Source: Pseudomonadota bacterium (lineage in GTDB: Bacteria > Pseudomonadota > Gammaproteobacteria > Burkholderiales > JABEVD01). From it: a stretch of 64,000 nt of DNA. A program made the position numbers and the translations under genes. Under the pieces are notes generated by a model. That model was not told the origin of the DNA and made no database searches. It saw nothing but the letters and a program-made list of their open reading frames with translations. The DNA lies in the NCBI GenBank assembly GCA_021802545.1, contig JAJZRS010000008.1, forward strand, positions 1 through 64,000. Direction: 5' to 3'. Positions 25,781-34,646 of this stretch are shown here, piece after piece. Each line of letters begins with the position of its first letter. Position 1 is the stretch's first letter.

Positions 25781-27745
25781 ATGGCCACGATCGAGTCCGT
25801 CATGCACGAAACCCGCATATTTTCCCCGGACGAATCGTTCTCGGAACATGCGAACGTTGCCGGCATGGCAGCCTACAGAACGCTTTGCAGTGAGGCTGCG
25901 ACCGATTACGAGGGATTCTGGATGCGGCTCGCACAGGAGCACATCCTCTGGAAGAAACCCTTCACCCGCGTATTGGACGAACGGAATGCCCCCTTCTACA
26001 AGTGGTTCGAGGACGGCGAGCTCAATGCTTCCTACAATTGCCTCGACAGGCATCTCGAGACCCGGGGAGACAAGACCGCCATCGTCTTCGAAGCCGACGA
26101 CGGGCAGGTCACCAGGGCCACCTATCGAGAGCTTCACGCATCGGTCTGCAAAATGGCGAACGGCCTGAAATCCATTGGCGTAAAAAAGGGGGACAGGGTC
26201 GTCATCTACATGCCGATGAGCATCGAGGCCGTCGTGGCCATGCAGGCCTGCGCGCGGATAGGCGCGATCCATTCGGTCGTTTTCGGCGGCTTCTCGGCCA
26301 AAAGCCTGCACGAGCGCATTGCCGATGCCGGCGCGCATACCGTGATCACCGCAGACGCGGGAATCAGGGGCGGCAAGGCGGTGCATCTGAAGGATGCGGT
26401 CGACGAAGCGCTTTCCATGGAAGCGCCGACCGTCGAAAAGGTCGTCGTCTACAAGCGTGCGGGCATTCCGACATCATGGACGGAAGGCCGCGATATCGAC
26501 TGGATCGAGCTCGTCTCGAAGCAGAGCGCGCATTGCGAACCGGAATGGGTGGATGCGGAGCATCCGCTTTTCATCCTCTACACTTCAGGATCCACCGGAA
26601 AGCCGAAAGGGGTCCAGCATTCGACGGGGGGCTACCTGCTCGGCGCAGTGCTCACCATGAAATGGGTATTCGACCACAAGGAAGACGACATCTTCTGGTG
26701 CACGGCAGACGTTGGCTGGATTACTGGACATTCCTACGTCGCCTACGGGCCGCTCGCCGTCGGCTCGACCCAGATGATCTTCGAGGGAGTGCCCACCTAC
26801 CCCGATGCCGGCCGCTTCTGGAAGATCATCCAGGATCACAGGGTCACGACCTTCTACACCGCGCCGACCGCAATCCGTTCGCTCATCAAGCTCGGCGCCG
26901 ACCTGCCGAAGCAATATGATCTTTCTTCGCTGAGGCTCCTCGGCTCGGTCGGGGAACCCATCAATCCGGAAGCCTGGATGTGGTACTTCGAAGTCGTCGG
27001 CGGAAAACGCTGCCCGCTCGTCGATACCTGGTGGCAGACCGAAACAGGAAGCCACATGATCGCCCCTCTGCCCGGTGCGGCAGCCTTGAAGCCGGGCTCG
27101 TGCACGTTCCCCCTGCCCGGCATCCAGGCCGCCATCGTCGACGAGGCAGGTCATGACGTGGAAGCCGGCAAGGGCGGATTTCTCGTCATCAAGCGCCCAT
27201 TCCCGTCCCAGTTGAGGACGTTGTGGAACGATCCGGAAAGGTTCAAGCAGGCCTATTTCCCGCAAGAGATGGGCGGCAAATACTATCTTTCCGGGGATTC
27301 GGCCAACCGGGACAAGGACGGCTATTTCTGGATCATGGGCAGGATAGACGACGTGCTGAACGTGTCTGGACACAGGCTCGGCACGATGGAAATCGAATCT
27401 TCTCTGGTGGCCAATCCGCTCGTGGCTGAAGCCGCAGTGGTGGGCAAGCCGCACGAGATCAAGGGTGAAGCGGTCGTCGCCTTCGTGGTGCTGAAGGGAG
27501 CGAGAGCAGAAGGCGAGAAGGCCCTGGAAATCGCTGCAACCTTGCGGGACTGGGTCGGACACGAAATCGGTCCGATCGCGAAACCCGATGAAATCCGCTT
27601 CGGCGACAATCTGCCCAAGACGCGGTCCGGCAAGATCATGAGGCGCCTTTTGAGGACAATAGCCAAGGGAGAGGATATCACCCAGGACGTCTCCACCCTG
27701 GAAAACCCGGCCATCCTCGAACAGCTGAAAACGGCCGTGAAATGA
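25781..27745 (+). CDS. acs: Acetyl-CoA synthetase
   Basis: 654 aa. It activates acetate with ATP and CoA. It shows the AMP-binding P-loop [20 protein letters not shown], the [10 protein letters not shown] core motif, [20 protein letters not shown], and the C-terminal catalytic Lys in [15 protein letters not shown], which is the lysine acetylated for control in this family. ATG 25781 has GGAGGGG five bases upstream. Its stop overlaps a GNAT acetyltransferase gene. Confidence 0.96.
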   Translation: MATIESVMHETRIFSPDESFSEHANVAGMAAYRTLCSEAATDYEGFWMRLAQEHILWKKPFTRVLDERNAPFYKWFEDGELNASYNCLDRHLETRGDKTAIVFEADDGQVTRATYRELHASVCKMANGLKSIGVKKGDRVVIYMPMSIEAVVAMQACARIGAIHSVVFGGFSAKSLHERIADAGAHTVITADAGIRGGKAVHLKDAVDEALSMEAPTVEKVVVYKRAGIPTSWTEGRDIDWIELVSKQSAHCEPEWVDAEHPLFILYTSGSTGKPKGVQHSTGGYLLGAVLTMKWVFDHKEDDIFWCTADVGWITGHSYVAYGPLAVGSTQMIFEGVPTYPDAGRFWKIIQDHRVTTFYTAPTAIRSLIKLGADLPKQYDLSSLRLLGSVGEPINPEAWMWYFEVVGGKRCPLVDTWWQTETGSHMIAPLPGAAALKPGSCTFPLPGIQAAIVDEAGHDVEAGKGGFLVIKRPFPSQLRTLWNDPERFKQAYFPQEMGGKYYLSGDSANRDKDGYFWIMGRIDDVLNVSGHRLGTMEIESSLVANPLVAEAAVVGKPHEIKGEAVVAFVVLKGARAEGEKALEIAATLRDWVGHEIGPIAKPDEIRFGDNLPKTRSGKIMRRLLRTIAKGEDITQDVSTLENPAILEQLKTAVK

Positions 27746-28266
27746 CGGCAGCCTCAGCTGCATTCATCCGCGAACTGACCCCAGAGGACGACAAGGCCTA
27801 TCGCGCGCTCATGGCTTATGCTCTGGATGCGCACGCCGACTCTTTTCGCATCAGCCTTCTGGATGAAGGCGAGCCTCTGACTCCGTTCTCAAGAAAGAAG
27901 CCTGGCGCCTTCACGCTTGGCGCCTGGCTGGCCGGAATCCTGGTGGGCACGGTCAGCTTCGAGCGCGAAGCGCGCGAAAAATTCAGGCACAAGGGACTGC
28001 TTTACCGGATGTACGTGCACGCCGACGCCTCCGGGCTCGGCATCGGCAAAATGCTGATACGGGAAACCGTCAGGAAAGCGAGCGAGATGGCCGGGCTTGA
28101 GCAGATCAACCTGACGGTCATCTCGTCCAATGCGCGGGCAAAGCGCCTTTATGCTTCGCAGGGTTTCGCCGCTTTCGCTCTGGAGAAAAATGCATTGAAA
28201 ATGGGGGATGCCTATTTCGACGAAGAACAGATGTCCCTGTTTCTTCGCGAAGGCGGCACCGGCTAA
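27742..28266 (+). CDS. GNAT-family N-acetyltransferase
   Basis: 174 aa. The acetyl-CoA-binding loop is seen in [21 protein letters not shown], followed by [20 protein letters not shown]. It overlaps the acs stop by four bases (ATGA). GNAT proteins that follow acs sometimes acetylate it, but the small single-domain form here could equally act on an unrelated small substrate. Confidence 0.82.
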   Translation: MTAASAAFIRELTPEDDKAYRALMAYALDAHADSFRISLLDEGEPLTPFSRKKPGAFTLGAWLAGILVGTVSFEREAREKFRHKGLLYRMYVHADASGLGIGKMLIRETVRKASEMAGLEQINLTVISSNARAKRLYASQGFAAFALEKNALKMGDAYFDEEQMSLFLREGGTG

Positions 28267-28321
28267 TGGCTGAGGCCCGCTTCACTGAACCGGCGATCGG
28301 TCAACTTCGGGAGAATCGAAC

Positions 28322-28687
28322 ATGCAAACGACTGTCGAGATTCTTGGAAAGAAAATCCTTGTCGAATGGAGCGCGTCCGCTCAAAAAAAGATGGAGGGGC
28401 TTGCAGAGCCGTTGCTGGTCGAAATGGAGCTGTATTTCAGCTGCCTGATCAGGAAGGCTGTCCGCTTCGGTGCAGATGCGCAGTCATCTCATTTCGCTCA
28501 AGCCTCCCCCAATCTCATGGTCGGATTTCGCCCGGTGATGACCAAGGCGTGCCGCGTCAGCGATGTCGAAGGCGAGCCCCCATTGGAGGACTTCCCCATA
28601 CTCAAGCCCGAATCATTCGTGCCGAAGCGGCTGGCGATCGATTATCGAGGAGGCTGCTGGGTTGGCGATTTTTTCCTGTCCCGGTAA
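28322..28687 (+). CDS. Hypothetical protein, 121 aa
   Basis: A soluble, mildly basic protein with no signal peptide or membrane segment. It starts MQTTVEILGKKILVEWSASA and ends YRGGCWVGDFFLSR. GGGAGAATCGAAC precedes the ATG. Codon use resembles the surrounding core genes and the frame is free of breaks over its length. I do not recognise a family. It follows the GNAT gene by 55 bases and may belong to the same transcript. Confidence 0.6.
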   Translation: MQTTVEILGKKILVEWSASAQKKMEGLAEPLLVEMELYFSCLIRKAVRFGADAQSSHFAQASPNLMVGFRPVMTKACRVSDVEGEPPLEDFPILKPESFVPKRLAIDYRGGCWVGDFFLSR

Positions 28688-28801
28688 GCTTCCCGCGCGC
28701 GCATCCCGCTAACCCGAAAGTGTGCCCCCATTGATTCGAGTCGACGGAAGATTTATATTAAAACCGTATAGATCGAATGGGTAACACGAACAGGAGGGAC
28801 C

Positions 28802-29164
28802 ATGAGGGACAGGACTTTTCTCGTATCCGAGCTGATCTGCAACCCGCTTCCCGATTCGCTCCTCATCGAGGAACTGGCTAGCTATGGGCATGCCTGCGAC
28901 AGGTCGCTCGCCCACGTCACGAAATCGCATGTCTTCTCCATTCTGAAGCAGATGCAGGCGCGCCAGCTTAGCGCTACGCAAGTCACCGCCTGGGCAAGCC
29001 GCCTCGAAGGCCGTGAAGACATTTCCTTCGAATTCGGCGATGAAGGCGCCGTACGCGAAGCGATTTTCTGGCTGGCCAACCCGGAAATCAACTGGCCTGT
29101 CGACGAGGTGCTTTGCTGTAAGATCGAGGCGCTGTTCGAAAGGCGCAAGCTGCCCAGGGATTGA
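28802..29164 (+). CDS. Hypothetical protein, 120 aa
   Basis: A small acidic, helical protein beginning MRDRTFLVSELICNPLPDSL, with no signal or membrane segment. A strong ribosome site (CAGGAGGGACC) sets the start. Its 3' end meets the convergent methyltransferase gene with no gap. No family was recognised, although the length, composition and ribosome site support a real gene. Confidence 0.6.
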   Translation: MRDRTFLVSELICNPLPDSLLIEELASYGHACDRSLAHVTKSHVFSILKQMQARQLSATQVTAWASRLEGREDISFEFGDEGAVREAIFWLANPEINWPVDEVLCCKIEALFERRKLPRD

Positions 29165-29788
29165 TCACATCCGCCAGAAGTACAGCCTTTTCCCGCCCAC
29201 ATCCACGACCTCGTCGGCATCGATTCCCGGCACTTCGAAGCTGTTGCTGACAAACAGCGAGCCCGGCTTCATTTCCCGCTTCGCCTTATCGTAAAGCGCC
29301 TGCATGGGAACCGGGGAAAGAAATGCGTAAACGAAATCGAAACGCGAGAGATCGGTCTTATCGTAGCTTCCCCAGGCCATTTTGCAGTTTGGCAATTTCC
29401 TGCATCTCGCCTTCCCGACAAGATAGGGTAGCGGAGCAATCTCGATGCCGAAGAACTTCCCATCCTGCTTCTGCTTCGCAAGGCCGCCTACGAGACCGCC
29501 CAGCCCGGAGCCCAGATCAGCGAATTCGAATCCGCTTTCTGGCAAACGTTCGAGTATCTCGCTTTCGATTTCCCTTCCGGTGAGATAAAGCGGCACCCTC
29601 GTCCTGAATGCATTCCAGTAGACGACGGACAGCAGAAGAAATGCGGCCAGGAACCAATTCGCATTCAGGTTCAGGGACAGCACGATCAATACGAGCGGCG
29701 GAAACAGAATCTGGATCGGGATCCACCATCTGTCCTGCCTCAGGAAAAGAAGCGATGCAAGGCAGCCCTGCAGAAAAGCGAGAAGCAT
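29165..29788 (-). CDS. Membrane-anchored class I methyltransferase
   Basis: 207 aa. Two or three hydrophobic segments (about 1-65) precede a Rossmann SAM-binding domain with the motif FADLGSGLGGLVGGL and acidic residue in GIEIAP. The substrate is unknown. From ATG 29788 the first helix is cut short. The frame continues upstream for about 30 hydrophobic codons (KALLGQTFSFFAVVLLAPRW) without an ATG/GTG/TTG, so a rare ATT or CTG start is possible. Confidence 0.75.
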   Translation of the reverse strand: MLLAFLQGCLASLLFLRQDRWWIPIQILFPPLVLIVLSLNLNANWFLAAFLLLSVVYWNAFRTRVPLYLTGREIESEILERLPESGFEFADLGSGLGGLVGGLAKQKQDGKFFGIEIAPLPYLVGKARCRKLPNCKMAWGSYDKTDLSRFDFVYAFLSPVPMQALYDKAKREMKPGSLFVSNSFEVPGIDADEVVDVGGKRLYFWRM

Positions 29789-29917
29789 CGGATGCCACCT
29801 GGGGGCCAGGAGGACAACCGCGAAGAAAGAAAAGGTCTGGCCTAAAAGCGCCTTCAGGGCCGGGGAAATTTTGAATCCGCCTTAACTCGGAAATGATTAG
29901 GGCAGTATAATGCACCC

Positions 29918-30772
29918 ATGCAAAGAAGAAAAACCGCTACCTTGCTCGTCACCTGCCCGGACAGGAAAGGCCTCGTCGCCTCGATTTCCGAATTTCTGTT
30001 CAAAAAAGGCGCCAACATCCTGCATGCAGACCAGCACCAGGACGGCACCTTGTTCCTGATGCGCATCGAATGGGATCTGGACGGATTCGAGCTGCCCGTG
30101 AGCGACTTCAGGTCCTGTTTCGAACCGATCGCTCGTAAATTCGACATGCAGTGGAAAATCGCCGAATCCGATTCCCGGAAAAGGATGGCGATTTTCGTTT
30201 CACGCTACGACCATTGCCTGGTCGATCTGCTCTATCGTCACAAGAGCGGCGAAATCGGCTGCGACATTCCGCTGATCGTCGGCAATCATCCCGACACCGA
30301 GTCCATCGCACGCTTCTATGGCATACCCTTTCATTTCATCGGCGTGAGTCCCGAAAGCAAGCGGGAAGCTGAAGGAGAACAACTCGAGATTTTGAGAAAG
30401 CACGACATCGATTTCGTGGTGCTCGCGAGGTACATGCAAGTGCTATCTGGGGATTTCGTCTCCCGGTATGAGAACAGGATCATCAACATCCACCATTCCT
30501 TCCTGCCCGCATTCCACGGCGCGAAGCCCTATCACAGGGCTTTCGACCGCGGGGTGAAGCTGATCGGGGCGACCGCCCATTACGTCACGGACGCCCTGGA
30601 CGAAGGCCCCATCATCGAACAGGACGTGATCAGGGTCTCGCACAGGGATGCGCTCGAAGACCTTATCCAGAAGGGGCGAGACCTGGAGAAGATCGTGCTT
30701 TCCCGCGCAGTGCGCTGGCACCTTGAAAACAGGGTGCTTGTCTACAGCAACAAGACCGTCGTGTTCGACTAG
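29918..30772 (+). CDS. purU: Formyltetrahydrofolate deformylase
   Basis: 284 aa. It hydrolyses 10-formyl-THF to formate and THF, supplying formate and balancing one-carbon pools. An N-terminal ACT domain (TCPDRKGLVASISEFLFKKG) is followed by a formyltransferase-like domain with NIHHSFLPAFHGAKPYHRAF and the catalytic Asp region in GATAHYVTDALDEGPIIEQD. Its end overlaps that of the convergent petC. Confidence 0.93.
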   Translation: MQRRKTATLLVTCPDRKGLVASISEFLFKKGANILHADQHQDGTLFLMRIEWDLDGFELPVSDFRSCFEPIARKFDMQWKIAESDSRKRMAIFVSRYDHCLVDLLYRHKSGEIGCDIPLIVGNHPDTESIARFYGIPFHFIGVSPESKREAEGEQLEILRKHDIDFVVLARYMQVLSGDFVSRYENRIINIHHSFLPAFHGAKPYHRAFDRGVKLIGATAHYVTDALDEGPIIEQDVIRVSHRDALEDLIQKGRDLEKIVLSRAVRWHLENRVLVYSNKTVVFD

Positions 30773-31377
30773 CCCAGGCGCTTCCAGATCTTCTTCTTGA
30801 GGAAATAAAGCAGCACGGTGAGCACCACGAAGTAGCCGATCACATATTTCCCGAGCGTTATCCTTTCCTCGGCCTGGGGGTCGGATGCCCACTCGAGGAA
30901 GGCGGATACGTCTTTCGCCTTCGCATCGATCGCCTGCTTCCCGGCCGCATCGGCCTGCGACACCATCAGGATGTCAGGCATCTTGATTCCGGGGAATACG
31001 CGGTTGGCTGTCTGCCCTTTCGAGTCGGTATAGAAGCCCGTGATCATTTCATAGATGTAATGCGCCCCGCCTTCCCTGGCCTTGGCCATCAGCGAAAGAT
31101 CGGGAGGAACGATGCCGAACATGGAAAGCTCGCTCTGCGGATCCATCTGGGAAAGCAGGGGCGAATCCAGCGGCTTGTCGCCGCGCATGGCGTCGACATC
31201 CTTCTTGGTGAAACCGAGCTTGAAGAAATCGCTGTATTTGATGTACTTGAGCGTGTGGCAGCCGTTGCACACCTCGACTGCGACATGAGCGCCACGCTGA
31301 AGTTGCGCCTGGTCAGCGTGAGCCTGGCCCGTCAGAATCAGGCAAACAAAGAGCCCGAACAGTTTATTTTTAGACAT
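30769..31377 (-). CDS. petC: Cytochrome c1 of the bc1 complex
   Basis: 202 aa. A signal peptide (KLFGLFVCLILTGQAHA) precedes haem motif CNGCH, a PPDLS segment, the distal Met region (IKMPDILM) and a C-terminal membrane anchor (GYFVVLTVLLYFLKKK). It passes electrons from the Rieske protein to soluble cytochrome c. It is shorter than many c1 proteins. ATG 31377 overlaps the petB stop by eight bases. Confidence 0.92.
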   Translation of the reverse strand: MSKNKLFGLFVCLILTGQAHADQAQLQRGAHVAVEVCNGCHTLKYIKYSDFFKLGFTKKDVDAMRGDKPLDSPLLSQMDPQSELSMFGIVPPDLSLMAKAREGGAHYIYEMITGFYTDSKGQTANRVFPGIKMPDILMVSQADAAGKQAIDAKAKDVSAFLEWASDPQAEERITLGKYVIGYFVVLTVLLYFLKKKIWKRLG

Positions 31378-32599
31378 TGCCTTCCGCCTCCGCAATTTCT
31401 TTTCTCGCCATTTCTTCCACCGCTGGAGGCAAGCCCTTGGCCAGCACGAACTTCTCTTCCCACCTCGAAATGAAGGGCAAAAGCAGGAAGGTCATGAAGT
31501 AGATCATCGTGCTGATCTCGCCCACCGTTTTCAGCGTTCCTGTCGGCGGATGCGCGCCCACGTATCCCAGAACGAAGATGTTGATCACGAATATGTAGAA
31601 CATCGCCCGGTAGACCGGCCTGTATCTTGCCCCGCCCGTGATTCTGGAACGGTCAAGATAGGGCATGGCGGCGAAAATCAGCACCGAAATCGCCATCGCG
31701 ACCACCCCGCCTGCAAGGTCGGGAACCGAGCGCAGAATCGCATAGAAGGGCAGGAAATACCATTCCGGAACGATGTGGGCCGGCGTCTGCATCGGATTGG
31801 CCGGAATGTTGTTCGCCGCCTCGATGAAGAAATCAGGCTTGAAGAACACGATCAGCATGTAGATGATCATGAAGATGCCCAGACCGAACAGATCCTTGAC
31901 CGTGAAATAGGGATGAAAGGGAATGTTGTCCTTGTCGGCCAGATTGATCCCCGAAGGATTGCTGCTTCTTACCGTATGCAGGGCGACGAGATGAACGATG
32001 ACCGCACCGAAGATGAGGAACGGAAACAGATAATGCAGCGAGAAGAAGCGGGTAAGCGTCGGGTCGTCGACCGTGAATCCGCCCCTCAGCCAGGTCACGA
32101 TTTGTTCGCCGTAGACAGGCGTTGCCTTGAAGAGGCTCGTGATCACCTGGGCGCCCCAGTAGGACATTTGCCCCCATGGCAGCAGATAGCCCATGAATGC
32201 CGTGGCCATCATGAGCAGCAGAAGCCCCTGTCCCGTCCACCAGAGCAGCTCTCTCGGGCGCCTGTAGGAGCCGTAATAAAGCGTTCTCGCCATATGCGTG
32301 TAGATCACTGCGAAAAAGGCAGATGCGCCTGTCGAATGCAGATAGCGTATCAGCCAGCCGTAGTTGACTTCGCGCATGATGTGCTGGATCGAATCGAAGG
32401 CAAGTTTCGAGTCGGGCTTGTAATGCATGGCCAGAAATATTCCGGTCACGATCTGGATCACCAGGACGAATCCTGCCAGAAAGCCGAATCCCCACCAGTA
32501 GCTCAGATTCCTCGGCGTGGGATACTCCGTCAGCTCATGCTTGACGAAGGAGGTTAAAGGGAAGCGTTGGTCGACCCAGGCAATGATCTTGCTCATCAT
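31370..32599 (-). CDS. petB: Cytochrome b of the bc1 complex
   Basis: 409 aa. Eight membrane helices with the two haem-ligand His pairs and the Qo-site PEWYFLPFYAILRSVP motif. It carries out quinol oxidation and quinone reduction in the Q cycle. It starts with ATGATG overlapping the petA stop; either ATG is usable. Confidence 0.95.
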   Translation of the reverse strand: MMSKIIAWVDQRFPLTSFVKHELTEYPTPRNLSYWWGFGFLAGFVLVIQIVTGIFLAMHYKPDSKLAFDSIQHIMREVNYGWLIRYLHSTGASAFFAVIYTHMARTLYYGSYRRPRELLWWTGQGLLLLMMATAFMGYLLPWGQMSYWGAQVITSLFKATPVYGEQIVTWLRGGFTVDDPTLTRFFSLHYLFPFLIFGAVIVHLVALHTVRSSNPSGINLADKDNIPFHPYFTVKDLFGLGIFMIIYMLIVFFKPDFFIEAANNIPANPMQTPAHIVPEWYFLPFYAILRSVPDLAGGVVAMAISVLIFAAMPYLDRSRITGGARYRPVYRAMFYIFVINIFVLGYVGAHPPTGTLKTVGEISTMIYFMTFLLLPFISRWEEKFVLAKGLPPAVEEMARKEIAEAEGNV

Positions 32600-33114
32600 G
32601 CTTTTCCGATCAGTATCTTGTTTTCCGCGACGAAATGGTACGGCGGAATGTGCAGGTTCTTAGGTGCAGGCCCCGAGATGATCCTGCCGCTGTTGTCGTA
32701 GACGCTGCCGTGGCAAGGGCAAAGCCATCCGCTTGACGTCTTGTTGGGCACGCAGCCCAGATGCGTGCAGATGCCGATCACGACGAGCCACTCGGGCTTC
32801 TGTACGCGCTTGGCATCGGCCTCGGGATCCTTGCCGCCGTTGGACGATTCCATGGCCTTGATTTCTTCCGGCGTCCGGTGAACGACGAAAACAGGCTTTC
32901 CCTGCCAGGGAAAAGTTTTCTCCTCACCAGGCGCGATGCCGGAAATATCGATCTCCGCCGTCGCTTTCGCGAGCACATCCGAAGAAGGATTCATGCTGCT
33001 GACGAATGGCACGCAAGCTGCGGCAACACCGGCAGCTGCAACCCCGGCGGTCACTGTTCCGAGGAATTCCCGCCTCGAAAGATCCGCCCCTTCATTCATG
33101 GTTTCTTCTGACAT
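32596..33114 (-). CDS. petA: Rieske iron-sulfur protein of the bc1 complex
   Basis: 172 aa. It has a Tat-type N-terminal anchor (LSRREFLGTVTAGVAAAG) and the 2Fe-2S ligands in CTHLGCV and CPCHGSVYD. It is the first gene of petABC, with start ATG 33114 behind GAAGGCGG. The operon implies quinol-cytochrome c respiration. Confidence 0.94.
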   Translation of the reverse strand: MSEETMNEGADLSRREFLGTVTAGVAAAGVAAACVPFVSSMNPSSDVLAKATAEIDISGIAPGEEKTFPWQGKPVFVVHRTPEEIKAMESSNGGKDPEADAKRVQKPEWLVVIGICTHLGCVPNKTSSGWLCPCHGSVYDNSGRIISGPAPKNLHIPPYHFVAENKILIGKA

Positions 33115-33219
33115 GGCCGCCTTCAAATATTAATAAACGCTTATGAAATCCTAGCACAAATTCCACCAGGAGAAATAACCCTCTTAGCGTAACTCCTTTT
33201 TATTACCCGACGATGAAGC

Positions 33220-34479
33220 TCACAAAAACTTCGCGACCAGCGCGTGCTCGAATCCCGACTCGAGCGGGATGCGGACAAGATGACCGTCGCCTGGAGCTAC
33301 CTCGATCGCATGACCTTCCGCATCCAGCATGCATTCCAGTTCCACTGTCCTGTTTCCGGAAGGATGGATGATCTCCAGCCTGTCGCCGACCTGAAAACGG
33401 TTCTTGACCGAAATGATTGCCATGCCCGACTCGATGCTGCGCACATCCCCCACATACATGCTGCGGGAAGATTCCGAGTGCCCGCGCATGTAATTCTGGT
33501 ATTCCTGGGTATGGTGACGCTCGTAAAATCCGTCCGTATAGCCGCGATTCGCGAGTCCCTCCAGTTCGGCAAGCAGCGTCGGATCGAAGGGTTTGCCTTC
33601 CGCCGCATCATCAATGGCCCGCCTGTAAACTTGCGCAGCCCTTGCTACATAATAGAGCGACTTTGTCCTGCCTTCCACTTTCAGCGAATCGACGCCGATT
33701 TCGACCAGCCTTTCCACATGCTCGACGGCGCGCAGGTCCTTGGAATTCATGATATAAGTGCCATGCTCGTCCTCGAAGATGGGCATGAATTCCCCCGGCC
33801 GCTTCGATTCCTCTATATAGTATTCCCTGTCTGCAAGCGGATGGCGCTCCTGCTGTCCGCAGCTCCCCTCGCCGACCTTGTAGTCCCATCGGCAGGAATT
33901 CGTGCAGGTTCCCTGGTTCGGGTCGCGGTGGTTGAAATAACCCGATAGGAGGCATCTTCCCGAATAGGCGATGCAAAGCGCGCCATGCACGAATACTTCG
34001 AGTTCCATGTCCGGACATTGCTGCCGGATTTCCGAAATTTCTTCGAGGGAAAGCTCCCTGGACAGAATGATGCGCGAGAGGCCGAGTTTTCCCCAGAATT
34101 TGACTGAAGCGTAGTTCACCGTGTTGGCCTGGACGGAAAGATGGACCGGCATGTCCGGCCATCTTTCCCTGACCATCATGATGAGCCCCGGATCGGCCAT
34201 GATGAGCGCATCGGGCTTCATATCGACGACCTCTTCCATGTCGGCAAGATAGGTCTTTACCTTCGCATTGTGAGGCATCAGATTGCTCGCGACATAGAAT
34301 TTCCTGTGCATGCGCCTCGCCTCAGCGATCCCTTCCTTGAGCGCCTCCAGTCCGAATTCGTTGTTTCTCGCTCTCAGCGAATACCTGGGCTGCCCCGCGT
34401 AAACCGCATCCGCGCCGAAAGCAAAGGCCGCGCGCATTTTCGACAGGCTGCCTGCTGGCAAAAGAAGTTCAGGTTTCAT
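33220..34479 (-). CDS. trhP: U32 family peptidase-like tRNA hydroxylation protein TrhP/YegQ
   Basis: 419 aa. It contains the U32 signature GALCIAYSGRCLLSGYFN and the downstream Cys cluster (GTCTNSCRWDY). E. coli YegQ/TrhP supports prephenate-dependent hydroxylation of wobble uridine in tRNA; I assign this by close architecture. The C-terminal barrel is RFQVGDRLEIIHPSG. It lies alone between petABC and a chemoreceptor. Confidence 0.87.
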   Translation of the reverse strand: MKPELLLPAGSLSKMRAAFAFGADAVYAGQPRYSLRARNNEFGLEALKEGIAEARRMHRKFYVASNLMPHNAKVKTYLADMEEVVDMKPDALIMADPGLIMMVRERWPDMPVHLSVQANTVNYASVKFWGKLGLSRIILSRELSLEEISEIRQQCPDMELEVFVHGALCIAYSGRCLLSGYFNHRDPNQGTCTNSCRWDYKVGEGSCGQQERHPLADREYYIEESKRPGEFMPIFEDEHGTYIMNSKDLRAVEHVERLVEIGVDSLKVEGRTKSLYYVARAAQVYRRAIDDAAEGKPFDPTLLAELEGLANRGYTDGFYERHHTQEYQNYMRGHSESSRSMYVGDVRSIESGMAIISVKNRFQVGDRLEIIHPSGNRTVELECMLDAEGHAIEVAPGDGHLVRIPLESGFEHALVAKFL

Positions 34480-34496
34480 AAGTCCATTCCTAGCAT

Positions 34497-34513
34497 GAGA
34501 ATCATTCTTGACA
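34497..34513. promoter_or_regulatory. Weak Fur-like sequence upstream of trhP
   Basis: TGAGAATCATTCTTGA resembles half of a Fur 7-1-7 box (about 10 of 14 key positions) in the divergent gap between trhP and the chemoreceptor. It is weak and could be chance. Confidence 0.2.
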
Positions 34514-34646
34514 AAGCATAAATTTTATCCGAGGATCGAACCTAATAAAATGCATCCATGAGGATACATTAAAGCTTAAAGAAACGCGGATACCATCCGT
34601 TAAGAATGTATTTCTACAAAATAAAAGCATTATCGGGGGGCATCCA

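Noticed and set aside
34580..34610. Sigma28-like promoter (TAAAGCTT ... GCGGATAC) before the chemoreceptor
   Set aside because: The spacing between the two elements is about three bases too short and the -10 is imperfect.
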